Positions 46,372-55,621 of a DNA stretch of 64,000 nt are shown one piece after another. The position numbers and the translations under genes are program-made. The DNA is from Halopiger aswanensis (GTDB lineage Archaea; Halobacteriota; Halobacteria; Halobacteriales; Natrialbaceae). The stretch's first letter is position 1, and the number at the start of each line of letters is the position of its first letter. Under the pieces are notes generated by a model. It made no database searches. It saw only the letters and a list, made by a program, of their open reading frames with translations, and had not been told where the DNA came from. Where the stretch lies: contig NZ_RAPO01000004.1 in NCBI RefSeq assembly GCF_003610195.1, forward strand, positions 62,001-126,000. The letters are read 5' to 3'.

Positions 46372-47367
46372 TCACTTGACGGCAGCCGCCAGTTTCGCCG
46401 GAAGGTCCGGGACCGCTGCCTTCTGCTCTTCGGAGAGGTACATCGTCCACTCGACCTTCCGCAGTAAGTCTTCCGTAGAGAATTCGTCCGATTCCCGATC
46501 ATAATCGTCGAGTAGCAGGTGCGTATTGTTCCGAAATCGGATTCTGGAGACGTCGCCCGCTACGTCGGCAACGTAGAACGCGAATTTGGCGGTCCCCGAG
46601 GCGGGGATGGTCGGCTGTTTGACCTGCCAGTCGCCCGGAAAATAGCTGTTCCGCGAGAACCGCATCTCTTGGGTGTACGACCGGCCGCGGTCGTCGTAGA
46701 CGGTGAAATCCTCCCACGGGTGCACGGAGAGATCGTAATCGACGAGATTGGTGAATTCGAACGCGAAGAACGGGCCGTCGAATTCGGTCGGCTTCCTCAC
46801 GGCCGGATCCGACGACGTGACCCACTCGTATCCGACGAGGGTCGCCCTGAAGAGTTCGCATTCGGCGACGATAGTCGTCGAAGATGGCGCTTCGAATGCG
46901 CTAATACACTCAGTGTACGGATGGTTCTGAATTTCGGCTCCGTCCGCGTAGGTCGCGACCAGATCTTCGGCGGACATCTCGCCGACCAATCGCTGCAGCG
47001 TTTTGCCGTCAATCAGCTTGATATTGAAATCGTCGGCGATGACGTCGGCCTGGTTCGTGAACTCGCTCGTCGTAATGACGACGACTTCGTCGACGTTCTC
47101 TCGTTGCTTTAGCGAGGCGTATTTCTGCAACTCGGGGCCGGAGACTGAGTTGGTGTCACGATATCGTTTCGTCTGGATGAGTACCTTCTTCGGATACGGG
47201 AACGCTTTCGTGGCGACCACGTCGATTCCTTTGTCGCTCGATTGGGACGTTACGTCGGCGTTCCACCCGCGACGAGCCCAGAGATCGGCGATGAAGTGTT
47301 CGAATTCGTGGCCGTCTAACTGCTGGAGCAGTTGCAGGATAGAAGTCGCCGATCCTCCCGTGCCCAT
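46372..47367 (-). CDS. Mrr-like restriction endonuclease-fold protein
   Basis: A 331-aa protein whose first 130 residues are an Mrr-type nuclease domain: HEFEHFIADLWARRGW, then the catalytic SSDKGIDVVA (D49) and VLIQTKRY (Q65, K67), followed by VVVITTSEFTNQA and IKLIDGKTL. These match PD-(D/E)XK nucleases that cut methylated or foreign DNA. The C-terminal half is a beta-rich domain (FAFEFTNLVDYDLSVHPWEDF) resembling DUF4352-type immunoglobulin-like modules, unusual for an intracellular nuclease. No methylase or helicase gene is adjacent. Confidence 0.85.
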   Translation of the reverse strand: MGTGGSATSILQLLQQLDGHEFEHFIADLWARRGWNADVTSQSSDKGIDVVATKAFPYPKKVLIQTKRYRDTNSVSGPELQKYASLKQRENVDEVVVITTSEFTNQADVIADDFNIKLIDGKTLQRLVGEMSAEDLVATYADGAEIQNHPYTECISAFEAPSSTTIVAECELFRATLVGYEWVTSSDPAVRKPTEFDGPFFAFEFTNLVDYDLSVHPWEDFTVYDDRGRSYTQEMRFSRNSYFPGDWQVKQPTIPASGTAKFAFYVADVAGDVSRIRFRNNTHLLLDDYDRESDEFSTEDLLRKVEWTMYLSEEQKAAVPDLPAKLAAAVK

Positions 47368-47616
47368 AACGCTGTGACCATCGTCGCTACGGTGGCAAAA
47401 GATTTCGTATTCCAGTTAATCGCAAGAATGCAGCCGGTATGACAAGCGCTACTGCAACGAGTGCGACACGTATTCTGAACGGACACATACAGCATTCGTG
47501 TACTAGCGTCGCCAGTCGTTCCAACCGCTCGAGCGCCGACGATACACTTATTACAATATTCTTACTCTTTCAAGTATGAACATCGCTGAAACATCGTGTC
47601 CGGTTCGAGCGAAACG

Positions 47617-48390
47617 ATGGTCTTGAAATTAATTCTATCTGCGATATTCATCCTCGTCGGACTCGTAGGTCTGACCGGCGTGGCACTCTCGCTACGCTCG
47701 GTGCAAACGATGGTCTCAACCGGCGTCAATCCCCTAGATGCCCTTGGATCCGGCCGCGTTGCAGCGGTCGGCGAGATCGAGGCCGCCGAGTCAACGGTGC
47801 GTGCGCCACTCTCAGGGGAGGTGTGTGCTGGATACATCCTCACCAGAGAGGTGAAACACCGTACGGGCGGAACCGGACTCGGGTTGCTCGTTCCGCGATG
47901 GCACCGCAAGGACGGCCACTACGACCTCCCGCCGCTGTATCTCGCCGACGACACCGGGTGCGTCCGGCTCGAGTTCGACACGGACGTTGCGTCGTGGCGG
48001 AGATCCGTCCCCGATGAACTGTACAGTGATCTCCGACTCGGTATCGACGACCGGGTCGCGTTCGACGAGACCAGCCCGCCGCCCGAGGCGGTCCACGATG
48101 TTCTAGGCGACGTTCCAGACGTTTCGAGTGCAGGGGCGGTGTTCGGCATTGGGTCGAATCCACACCGCTACACCGAGTGGCGACTCGAACCCGGAGACAG
48201 ACTCTACGTCCTCGGCCGCTCGGAAGATAGTGCCTCGGAGGCGACGATTCGGTTGCGAATCGACGACGACATGTTGGTAGACGTGGACGCGACCAGTCGT
48301 GTTCGGTGGCTCGGCTTAGTCGGCATTAGGTTTCTGGCTGCGTCGGCATTCGCAGGATTTGGGTTCGGTACCGCACTCGTTCTCTTATAA
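47617..48390 (+). CDS. GIDE-domain membrane protein
   Basis: A 257-aa protein with a transmembrane helix at each end (MVLKLILSAIFILVGLVGL and FLAASAFAGFGFGTALVLL). The middle matches the GIDE domain first seen in the mitochondrial E3 ligase MUL1/MULAN: VAAVGEIEAAESTVRAPLSGEVC, then a YLADDTGCVRLEFD segment and RLEPGDRLYVLGR. The prokaryotic form has no RING finger. Function unknown; a role in membrane stress has been proposed for the domain. A GTG seven codons earlier is a second possible start. Confidence 0.8.
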   Translation: MVLKLILSAIFILVGLVGLTGVALSLRSVQTMVSTGVNPLDALGSGRVAAVGEIEAAESTVRAPLSGEVCAGYILTREVKHRTGGTGLGLLVPRWHRKDGHYDLPPLYLADDTGCVRLEFDTDVASWRRSVPDELYSDLRLGIDDRVAFDETSPPPEAVHDVLGDVPDVSSAGAVFGIGSNPHRYTEWRLEPGDRLYVLGRSEDSASEATIRLRIDDDMLVDVDATSRVRWLGLVGIRFLAASAFAGFGFGTALVLL

Positions 48391-48639
48391 TCTGTTAGAC
48401 CTCAATCACGATACCATTCGAGGAGTCCAGTAGTATAAGTTCTTTACAATTCCATTCGTTGATCTGTTCGGCAACTGGATAGACTAAGAAGACTACGGCT
48501 AAGACCCATACGTAGAGGATCTGCAAGGCCTGTTTTCCTCCTGTGCAGTGGCTTGAACGCCAGTTCATCCAAACGTGTCTTAGAGCGAATTTCCCACCAC
48601 GGTCCTGTTTCGTTGTCTAACTGGACTCTAACTGATTTG

Positions 48640-49075
48640 TATCCTATACACGAACAGCCCCACTCCGGAAGTGTCGCAGGTCGATGTTGGTAGTGTTTCA
48701 TCAATAACAACAAGGGTGGTATTGTAGTGGTAATGCAAGAAATGGCGACTTCCGGTATACTCTTGACGTCGCAGTTTTGGATGACGAAGAACCAAACCAA
48801 CTGCTACATTCTTATAGAAAGAAATCAAAATCCACGATCTCTCCGACCTGTGTTTCCCGTTGAGAGTTACGGATACCTGACTGACCATATTCGCTTAGGA
48901 TGGAACAGTTAACCCACCTACGTTGATCGAAATCATATCGAAAAGTGGTTTCAAACCCTCAAATTGTGATCCCACTTCTTCCACATCTCGTGGATGGGTA
49001 GTCGGACCAGCGCCGGTATTGTATTGCATAGATCGAACATTATTGTAGCACGCCCCGATTAAATCGGTCAGAAAG
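48640..49075 (+). pseudogene. Decayed IS transposase (haloarchaeal IS6-type DDE)
   Basis: No frame is intact, but pieces in changing frames align in order with the C-terminal half of haloarchaeal DDE transposases: RYTLDVAVLDDEEP (48750s), VFPVESYGYLTDHIRLGW (to 48905), a stop, then TYVDRNHIEKWFQTLK (from 48913), another stop, HISWMGSRTSA, and a frameshifted HYCSTPRLNRS tail. At least two stops and two frameshifts separate them. Upstream similarity fades at about 48640. No terminal inverted repeats could be found by eye. Confidence 0.7.
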
Positions 49076-49211
49076 ATAATGGATACTAGCGGAGGGGCTA
49101 CACTAGACGGTGAAACCACACATTAGCGGTGGTTGGTCCACCTACTCGAGCACAGATGCTCCCTCCAAGAGAGCGAGAACCGGCACCGCCAACCGGTCAC
49201 AGGGGACCGGC

Positions 49212-49730
49212 TCAGTCCTCGAGCGGCGATTCGGTACCCCGGACGCTGTCGACGATGACGTCGCCGTCGGGCCGCGACGCGATCCAGAACAGTTTGTAGG
49301 CGTCGACCGACTGCTCGAAGCGAATGTCCGGCGTAGAACTGACGGCGACTTTCCGGAGCGTCCAGTTGAAGACGGCGTCCTCGGCCTTTGCCCGCGTCTG
49401 CTCGTCGGAGAGTTCCGACGGGATGACGAGAACGTCCTCAACCGTTTGCTCCGTCGTCTCCGGGAACGTATCCGCCCGAACGGCGAGTCGACGAGACCGA
49501 TCGACGGTGACGACGTACTCGAGCTCGCGGTCCGACAGCAGCGGCCGGTCGATGGTCGCAACGGCGTCGTAGACGCGGTAGGGATACGCGACGACGCCGA
49601 CGCGGCCGTCCGAGTCGACGTCGTCTCGTGCGACCGTCGGTGCGATGACGGAGAGTTCCGTGCGCTCGCGGCGGTCGCCCCGAGCAGGCGCGGATGCGGA
49701 CGCAGCGTCGGTCCGACGAGCGTTACTCAT
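49212..49730 (-). CDS. Conserved hypothetical protein of the proline-uptake operon
   Basis: A 172-aa acidic soluble protein. Its ATG follows the putP stop codon directly, so it is almost certainly co-transcribed. The region YRVYDAVATIDRPLLSDRELEYVVTVD is split by strands and helices with no catalytic motif; the end reads LFWIASRPDGDVIVDSVRG. No signal peptide or membrane segment. Its job is unknown; a partner or regulator of the symporter is an inference from position. Confidence 0.72.
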   Translation of the reverse strand: MSNARRTDAASASAPARGDRRERTELSVIAPTVARDDVDSDGRVGVVAYPYRVYDAVATIDRPLLSDRELEYVVTVDRSRRLAVRADTFPETTEQTVEDVLVIPSELSDEQTRAKAEDAVFNWTLRKVAVSSTPDIRFEQSVDAYKLFWIASRPDGDVIVDSVRGTESPLED

Positions 49731-51419
49731 CTATTCGTCACCCTCTTCCCAGTAGTCGCTGGCGGCGACGTGGGCGCGAATGTTGTCGGTCTCCGTCACG
49801 GCCTTCGGGTCGACGTCGCGACCGCCGTCGGTGACGTAATCGGGGGTGCCCGTCGGACTCTCGCTGCTCGAGAGCGCCGAGAGGGGCTTGTCGAAGACGT
49901 CGAAGTGCTCGTCGACGCCCTCCGGCGGGCGCGTGAGCAGCGAGACGACGATCAGCGTCGTCACCGAGAGGATAAAGGCCGGGAAGAGCCCGTAGACGCC
50001 GACGAGTCCCGAGAGGAACGCCGAACTCTCGACCGCTCCGGAGAGACCGAGCGCCTCGAGGAGCGACGACAACTGGGTCCACAGGATCATCGTCGTCGTG
50101 CCGACGATCATGCTCGCAACCGAGCCTTTGGCGGTGACGCCTTTCCACCACAGCGCCGCGATCAGCGTCGGGCCGATGGCGGCTCCGAGACCGCCCCAGG
50201 CGTAGTCGAGGACGAGCGTGTAGATCGGGGTGTCCTTCGCGAGGTAAGCGAAGGCGATACTCGCCGCGCCGAGGCCGAGCGTGACGATCTGCGAGTACCG
50301 GACGAGTTTCTCCTGACTCGCGTTCGGATTCACGTACCCGTGGTAGACGTCCTCGACGATGGCGCTGGTCGCGACCAGTAGCTGCGAGTCGGCGCTGGAC
50401 ATCATCGCGGCCAGCGCCGCCGCGAGGATGATGCCCGCGATGGCGCCGGGGAAGAACTCGAGGGTGAGCATCGGCATGACGTTGTTCGGGTCGTCGATCC
50501 CGCCCTGGCCGAAGGCGACCAGTGCGTACAGCCCGACGAAGCCGGCGCCGAGGTACGCGACGAACATGAACAGCTGAGCGACCATCGCCGCGAGGCGGAT
50601 GTTCTTCACCCTGTCAATCCCCATGAACCGCACCATCACGTGCGGATTGCCGGGGATTCCGAGTCCGATGGCGGCGTAGCTGATGATGCCGAAGATCGCC
50701 GCCCAGCCGGTCATGCCGGCCGTGACGCTCGTGTAGGAACTCCCGACGGACGCGAGGTCGTCGAACGGGAGGCCGTAGTTCGTAAACGCGATGATCGGCA
50801 GGACGATGAACGCGCCGAGGATGATCGCACCCTGGAAGTAGTCGGACCAGGCGACGGCGAAGTAGCCGCCGAGGATAGTGTAGCCGACGACGATGAGGCC
50901 GCCCACGAGGATGCCCACGAGCGGCTCGACGCCGGTGAGCACTTCCAGCAGCGTCCCGGCTGCGACGATCTGTGCGCCGACGTAACCGCCCTCGAAGATC
51001 ATGAGGACGAACGCGGAGACGCCCTTGACGAGGCCGGTATCGTCCTGGAGCCGCGTTTCGAAGAACGTCGGTAGCGTGACCGCCTTTACGATCTCCGTGT
51101 ACTTTCGCAGTCGCTTCGCGAGTCCTGCCCACGCGAACAGGTCGGCGGGGATCATGCCGAGCCCGTTGTAGAAGGCCATTACGCCCGTTCCGAACGCGTC
51201 ACTGGGGACGCCGAGCGTCAGCCAACCGCTCATCTCGGAGGCGCGTTCGGAAAAGCCCGTCACCACGGGACCGACGCTTCGTCCGCCGATGACGTAGTCG
51301 TCGACGGTGTCCATGAGCCGGGAGGAGTACAGCCCGATCCCGAGCAGTACGAGGAGATACGCTGCGAACGTTCCGAGGACCCAGATTCCGGCGGAGCCGG
51401 CGATTCCCTCACTGGCCAT
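49731..51419 (-). CDS. putP: Sodium/proline symporter PutP (SSS family)
   Basis: A 562-aa sodium:solute symporter with about 13 hydrophobic helices. Family landmarks are YVIGGRSVGPVVTGFSERASEMSGWLTLGVPSDAFGTG, given here in pieces: SERASEMSGW and GVPSDAFGTG; GIPGNPHVMVRFM; and AAALAAMMSSADSQLLVATSA, the strongly conserved proline-symporter segment. The acidic C-terminus (about 505-562) is hydrophilic. The gene lies in one unit with a small membrane protein upstream and an unknown soluble protein downstream, and beside proline dehydrogenase, so proline uptake for catabolism is well supported. Confidence 0.93.
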   Translation of the reverse strand: MASEGIAGSAGIWVLGTFAAYLLVLLGIGLYSSRLMDTVDDYVIGGRSVGPVVTGFSERASEMSGWLTLGVPSDAFGTGVMAFYNGLGMIPADLFAWAGLAKRLRKYTEIVKAVTLPTFFETRLQDDTGLVKGVSAFVLMIFEGGYVGAQIVAAGTLLEVLTGVEPLVGILVGGLIVVGYTILGGYFAVAWSDYFQGAIILGAFIVLPIIAFTNYGLPFDDLASVGSSYTSVTAGMTGWAAIFGIISYAAIGLGIPGNPHVMVRFMGIDRVKNIRLAAMVAQLFMFVAYLGAGFVGLYALVAFGQGGIDDPNNVMPMLTLEFFPGAIAGIILAAALAAMMSSADSQLLVATSAIVEDVYHGYVNPNASQEKLVRYSQIVTLGLGAASIAFAYLAKDTPIYTLVLDYAWGGLGAAIGPTLIAALWWKGVTAKGSVASMIVGTTTMILWTQLSSLLEALGLSGAVESSAFLSGLVGVYGLFPAFILSVTTLIVVSLLTRPPEGVDEHFDVFDKPLSALSSSESPTGTPDYVTDGGRDVDPKAVTETDNIRAHVAASDYWEEGDE

Positions 51420-51555
51420 GGTTCGTCTCCTCGTACTCTTGGCGGAGTCGTTTCTCTCGCTTTCCTTCCCACACGTAGTAGACGCCGAGCATCACCAGAT
51501 ACACGGCGAACGGTCCGAATAACCAGACCTGGCCGACCATGTTACTCGCAGACAT
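51409..51555 (-). CDS. Small single-helix membrane partner of PutP
   Basis: A 48-aa protein with one transmembrane helix (VWLFGPFAVYLVMLGVYYVW) followed by a strongly charged tail (EGKREKRLRQEYEETN). Its 3' end overlaps the putP start by 11 bases, so it is translationally coupled to the symporter. A TATA-like cttatgtg (minus strand, about 51580-51587) lies 29 bases upstream and makes this the first gene of the operon. It probably assembles with PutP, as small subunits do in other SSS transporters (inference). Confidence 0.75.
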   Translation of the reverse strand: MSASNMVGQVWLFGPFAVYLVMLGVYYVWEGKREKRLRQEYEETNHGQ

Positions 51556-51731
51556 CGTCGTTGTGTGGTTACTACCCACACATAAGGGTACCGAATCTAC
51601 CCGTTCTTTAATGGGGTAACGCGTCGAAAACATGCCCCGCTGAGACTACAGCTGTCGCTCGCTCCGGACTGCAAACCAGTACTGCTCCGGTTGTCGTGGA
51701 CGATTCGAAGCCCGACGTTCGCCCTCGCGGT

Positions 51732-52571
51732 TTATACGCCCACGACGGCACGCAGCGCGAACAGGGCGTTCTCCTTGCGCTCGCGGACCCGCCGGTAGAA
51801 GTACTGCATCCACTTGTCGCCGTAGGGAACGTACTGGTTGACCTCGTAGCCCTCGGCCGCGAGCCTGCGCTGGGCGTCCTCGCGCACGCCCATGAGCATC
51901 TGGATCTCGAACGGCGTTCCGTACTCCTCGTGGAGGTCCCTGGCGGTCTCGAGCATCGCCGGATCGTGGCTGCCGACCGCGACGCCCTGATCGAACTCCC
52001 GGAACAGGAACTCGAGGTGCTCCTCGTAGGCCTCGTTGACCTCGGCTTTCGTCTGGTAGGCGACCGACGGGGGTTCGTCGTAGGCGCCTTTCACGAGGCG
52101 GACTGCTGCGGGGATGTCGGCAAGACGGCGCAGGTCGTCGCCCGTCCGCTTGAGATTCGCCTGAATGGCGACACCGACGCCATGGGGGTACTTCTCCGCG
52201 GCCGATTCGACGGCTTCGAGCGTCGTGTCGGTCGTCGTGTGGTCTTCCATGTCGCACCAGACGAACACGTCCTCCTCGGCGGCGGTCTCGACGATCCGAT
52301 CGAAGTTTTCCGCGAAGACGTCCGGTCCGACGTCGATCCCGATCTGGGAGGGCTTGACCGAGACGCTTCCCTCGAGGCCGCGAGCGGCCATTCGGGAAAC
52401 CAACCGGCAGTACGTTTCGGCGTCCTCGTCGGCGGGTTCGCGCTCGTGATAGTGTTCGCCCAGCAGGTTCACGATACCGCCGAGGCCATCGGCGTTGCAG
52501 TCGGCGACGTGATCGAGCGCGCCGGACGCGGTCGTTCCGGCGACGAATCGGCTGGCGATCGGGGGAATCAT
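51732..52571 (-). CDS. Proline dehydrogenase
   Basis: A 279-aa FAD-dependent enzyme oxidising proline to 1-pyrroline-5-carboxylate, of the short monofunctional type. Landmarks are VSVKPSQIGID, VWCDMEDHTTTDTTL, VRLVKGAYDEPP, VGSHDPAML, FEIQMLMGVRED and VPYGDKWMQYFYRRVRER, which line the FAD and proline sites of the PutA barrel. The ATG at 52571 (MIPPIASRFVAGTT) fits the family start. It lies between the HTH-10 regulator and the symporter unit on the same strand. Confidence 0.93.
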   Translation of the reverse strand: MIPPIASRFVAGTTASGALDHVADCNADGLGGIVNLLGEHYHEREPADEDAETYCRLVSRMAARGLEGSVSVKPSQIGIDVGPDVFAENFDRIVETAAEEDVFVWCDMEDHTTTDTTLEAVESAAEKYPHGVGVAIQANLKRTGDDLRRLADIPAAVRLVKGAYDEPPSVAYQTKAEVNEAYEEHLEFLFREFDQGVAVGSHDPAMLETARDLHEEYGTPFEIQMLMGVREDAQRRLAAEGYEVNQYVPYGDKWMQYFYRRVRERKENALFALRAVVGV

Positions 52572-52658
52572 ATCGAACAACTGGGAGGGATCCCTCCTAA
52601 ATCGATACCCGACCAAAAGATTCGCTCCCGGTTCTACTGAATAGAAGTCGGCGAGCGA

Positions 52659-53402
52659 TCACGCGGCGTCGGGATTGAGGAGTTTCGCCTCCGCCTTTCG
52701 GAGGTGCTCGAGCAGCGTCGTCTTCGAGACGCCGAGTTCGTCGGCGAGTTCGCGCGTGCTGATCTCGCGGGGCCAGGCGTAGTAATTTCGTTCGCAGGCG
52801 AGTTCGAACGCATCTCGTTGCCGCGGCGTGAGACGATCGAGCCGATCGACCGGCCCCGAATCCGTCGATCCCCCGCCCCCGTCGGCAGAGCCGATCTTGC
52901 TGACCGTAATTTCGGCGTCGGTCTCGGCGCGGATCGTCTCGAGGCGGTCCCGGACCTGCGAGCGATCGTCGGCGACGAAGACCGGCCAGTGTTCGACGCC
53001 GCCTTCGACGCGAACCGACGCGTCGTGAATGAAGCCGTGGGAGACGAGCGTATCGCTGATGCTGTGTTCGGGTTCGTACTCGACGAACAACTCGCGCGTC
53101 GCGTTGCCCGGGTTCGGCGCCGTGCTGGTCGGCCGCCCGCCGAGTTCGACCGCCGAGTGCGTCAGGGGAGACTCGTCGGCGAAGGCGACGAACTCGTCGA
53201 GTTGGGCCGTCGTGTCGGCGTACACGGTGAAGTGTCCCTTGACGGTCTCGTCGACGGTTCGGTGGACGGTGTGGATGAGCAGGCCGGCGTCGACGGCTTC
53301 CGTCGCCTGAATGCCCCAACAGTCCGGATGCCAGATCTCGAGGGTCAGCCGCGTCCCGTCGGTCGTCCCCGCCGCTGTCGTCGTCGAACTCGTGCTACTC
53401 AT
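52659..53402 (-). CDS. HTH-10 (Bat-type) transcriptional regulator of proline genes
   Basis: A 247-aa regulator with the haloarchaeal bacterio-opsin-activator layout: a beta-rich N-terminal sensory part and a C-terminal HTH-10 domain (LTPRQRDAFELACERNYY, then TRELADELGVSKTTLLEHLRKAEAKLL). It is divergent from the P5C dehydrogenase gene and lies upstream of proline dehydrogenase, so it probably activates both in response to proline. A TATA-like tttatag lies about 38 bases upstream of the ATG, leaving a short leader. Confidence 0.85.
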   Translation of the reverse strand: MSSTSSTTTAAGTTDGTRLTLEIWHPDCWGIQATEAVDAGLLIHTVHRTVDETVKGHFTVYADTTAQLDEFVAFADESPLTHSAVELGGRPTSTAPNPGNATRELFVEYEPEHSISDTLVSHGFIHDASVRVEGGVEHWPVFVADDRSQVRDRLETIRAETDAEITVSKIGSADGGGGSTDSGPVDRLDRLTPRQRDAFELACERNYYAWPREISTRELADELGVSKTTLLEHLRKAEAKLLNPDAA

Positions 53403-53564
53403 GTGTTAGTCCGTATCGTGCCTTTCGCCGTCACCGCTATAAACATATTGACTCCGGGTACCAAACGTCGTCCGTTCGTTTTCGTCCTCAGCTATCGAAC
53501 GTCGGACCCGGACCCGACCATGGGAGGGCCTGCTTATTCGGCGGTGATCCGTCATCGATACCGT

Positions 53565-55100
53565 ATGAGTCAGCAGACCACAGCCCAGCCCGACCGACAC
53601 TACATCGACGGCGAGTGGACGGAGGGCGCAGGCGACGAGACGTTCGAGAGCGAGAACCCCGCGACCGGCGAGACGCTTCGAACCTTCCACCGGGGGACCG
53701 AAGCCGACGTCGACGCGGCGCTCGAGGCCGCGGAGGAAGCCCAGAAGGAGTGGCGCGCACTCTCGCACATCGACCGCGCGGAGTACCTCTGGGATATCTA
53801 CCACGAACTGCGCGAGCGCACGAACGAGCTCGGCGAGATCGTCACCAAGGAGTGCGGCAAGGAGATTTCGGAGGGGAAGGCCGACGTCGTCGAGGCCGCC
53901 CACATGGTCGAGTGGGCCGCCGGCAACGCCCGTCACCCCCACGGCGACGTCGTTCCCTCCGAGATCGCGAGCAAGGACGCGTACATGCGCCGCAAGCCCC
54001 GCGGCGTCATCGGCTGCATCACGCCGTGGAACTTCCCGGTCGCGATCCCCTTCTGGCACATGGCCGTCTCGCTGGTCGAGGGCAACACCGTCGTCTGGAA
54101 GCCCGCCGAGCAGACGCCGTGGTGCGCACAGATCGTCGCCGAGATGTTCGAGGACGCCGGCATTCCTGACGGCGTCTTCAACATGGTCCAGGGCTTCGGC
54201 GACGCCGGCGAGGCCATCGTCGAGGACGAGCGCGTCGACACCGTCCTGTTTACCGGGTCGGCCGAGGTCGGCCAGCAGGTCGCCCGCTCCGTCGCCGAGC
54301 AGCCCGGCAAGCTCGCCGCCTGCGAGATGGGTGGCAAGAACGCGGTCGTCATCACCGACGAGGCCGACCTCGACACGGCCGTTCACTCCGCCGTAATGTC
54401 GAGCTTCAAGACGACCGGCCAGCGCTGCGTCTCGAGCGAGCGCCTGATCGTCCACGAGGATCTCTACGACGAGTTCAAGGAGCGCTTCGTCGATGTCGCC
54501 GAAAACATCGCCGTCGGCGATCCGCTCGAGGAAGACACCTTCATGGGCCCGCTCGTCGAGGGCGAGCACAAGGAGAAGGTCCTCGAGTACAACGAACTCG
54601 CGCGCAACGAGGACGTCGACGTCCTCGTCGACCGCGACGAACTGGCCGACGACGAAATTCCCGAGGGCCACGAGGACGGCCACTGGGTCGGCCCGTTCGT
54701 CTACGAGGCCGATCACGAGGCCGACCTCCGCTGTACGCAGGAGGAGGTCTTCGGCCCCCACGTCGCGCTCATGGAGTACTCCGGTGACATCGAGGACGCC
54801 GTCGAGATCCACAACGACACCGAGTACGGGCTGGCGGGTGCGATCATCTCCGAAAACTACCGCGAGATCAACTACTACCGCGACAACGCCGAGGTCGGCC
54901 TCGCCTACGGCAACCTGCCGTGTATCGGCGCGGAGGTCCACCTGCCCTTCGGCGGCGTCGGCAAGTCGGGCAACGGCTACCCGAGCGGCCGCGAAGTGAT
55001 CGAAGCCGTCACCGAACGCACCGCCTGGACGCTGAACAACTCGAAGGAGATCGAGATGGCCCAGGGCCTCTCTGCGGACGTCACGACGAAGGACGACTAA
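53565..55100 (+). CDS. 1-Pyrroline-5-carboxylate dehydrogenase (aldehyde dehydrogenase family)
   Basis: A 511-aa NAD(P)-dependent dehydrogenase that would convert P5C/glutamate semialdehyde to glutamate, the second step of proline breakdown. It has PWNFPVAIPFWHMA and VVWKPAEQTPW (cofactor site), FTGSAEVGQQVA, the catalytic Glu in ACEMGGKNAVVI and the nucleophilic Cys in TTGQRCVSSERL. Context (proline dehydrogenase, PutP, regulator) fixes the substrate more than the sequence does; other aldehydes are possible. A TATA-like gcttattc (53532-53539) is 29 bases upstream of the ATG. Confidence 0.9.
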   Translation: MSQQTTAQPDRHYIDGEWTEGAGDETFESENPATGETLRTFHRGTEADVDAALEAAEEAQKEWRALSHIDRAEYLWDIYHELRERTNELGEIVTKECGKEISEGKADVVEAAHMVEWAAGNARHPHGDVVPSEIASKDAYMRRKPRGVIGCITPWNFPVAIPFWHMAVSLVEGNTVVWKPAEQTPWCAQIVAEMFEDAGIPDGVFNMVQGFGDAGEAIVEDERVDTVLFTGSAEVGQQVARSVAEQPGKLAACEMGGKNAVVITDEADLDTAVHSAVMSSFKTTGQRCVSSERLIVHEDLYDEFKERFVDVAENIAVGDPLEEDTFMGPLVEGEHKEKVLEYNELARNEDVDVLVDRDELADDEIPEGHEDGHWVGPFVYEADHEADLRCTQEEVFGPHVALMEYSGDIEDAVEIHNDTEYGLAGAIISENYREINYYRDNAEVGLAYGNLPCIGAEVHLPFGGVGKSGNGYPSGREVIEAVTERTAWTLNNSKEIEMAQGLSADVTTKDD

Positions 55101-55621
55101 CCGCGATCGAACTGGTCGGTTTCCGCGGTACTGCTCTTCGGGGTTCTCCCGTTCGTTTTCCGTTCGATGGACTTCTATCGGAGCTAGCGATCTCGAGACC
55201 GTTGTCTCAAGCGTCCGTTCTGGGTGTCCCGTCTCCCGTTCCCGTCCACCTAAATTGGTGAACAACGGTGATGACGACCCGTTCGGGATACGTGAATAGA
55301 CGAAACAGTCTCCCGAGCCGATTCAGTTGGAATCCTCGCTATCGAGGGAGACTGTGACCCGGACGATAATTCGTGATTTTCCGTTCACGCATTTCGAACG
55401 AACGCTCCCCGGGATAACCACGGCGAATAGAGAAGCGTATCCGAATGGGTGTTATCTACTCACACACTTCCATCCCCGAGCGCGATATCGCGGTGAACGG
55501 TAACCGAAGTGACCGTCCGTAATTTCACGGCGATTTTATCACAGCCGAAATCTACGTTCGTCCACCTATCTTATTCACACATTCCGAACGCTTATGGACC
55601 CGGCGCTCGACCGATCGATCA
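55101..55621. other. Intergenic region between proline and IclR genes
   Basis: No gene or domain remnant recognised. A TATA-like cgcttatg (55589-55596) stands about 29 bases before the IclR ATG. Rest of the region is moderately AT-rich non-coding DNA. Confidence 0.4.
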
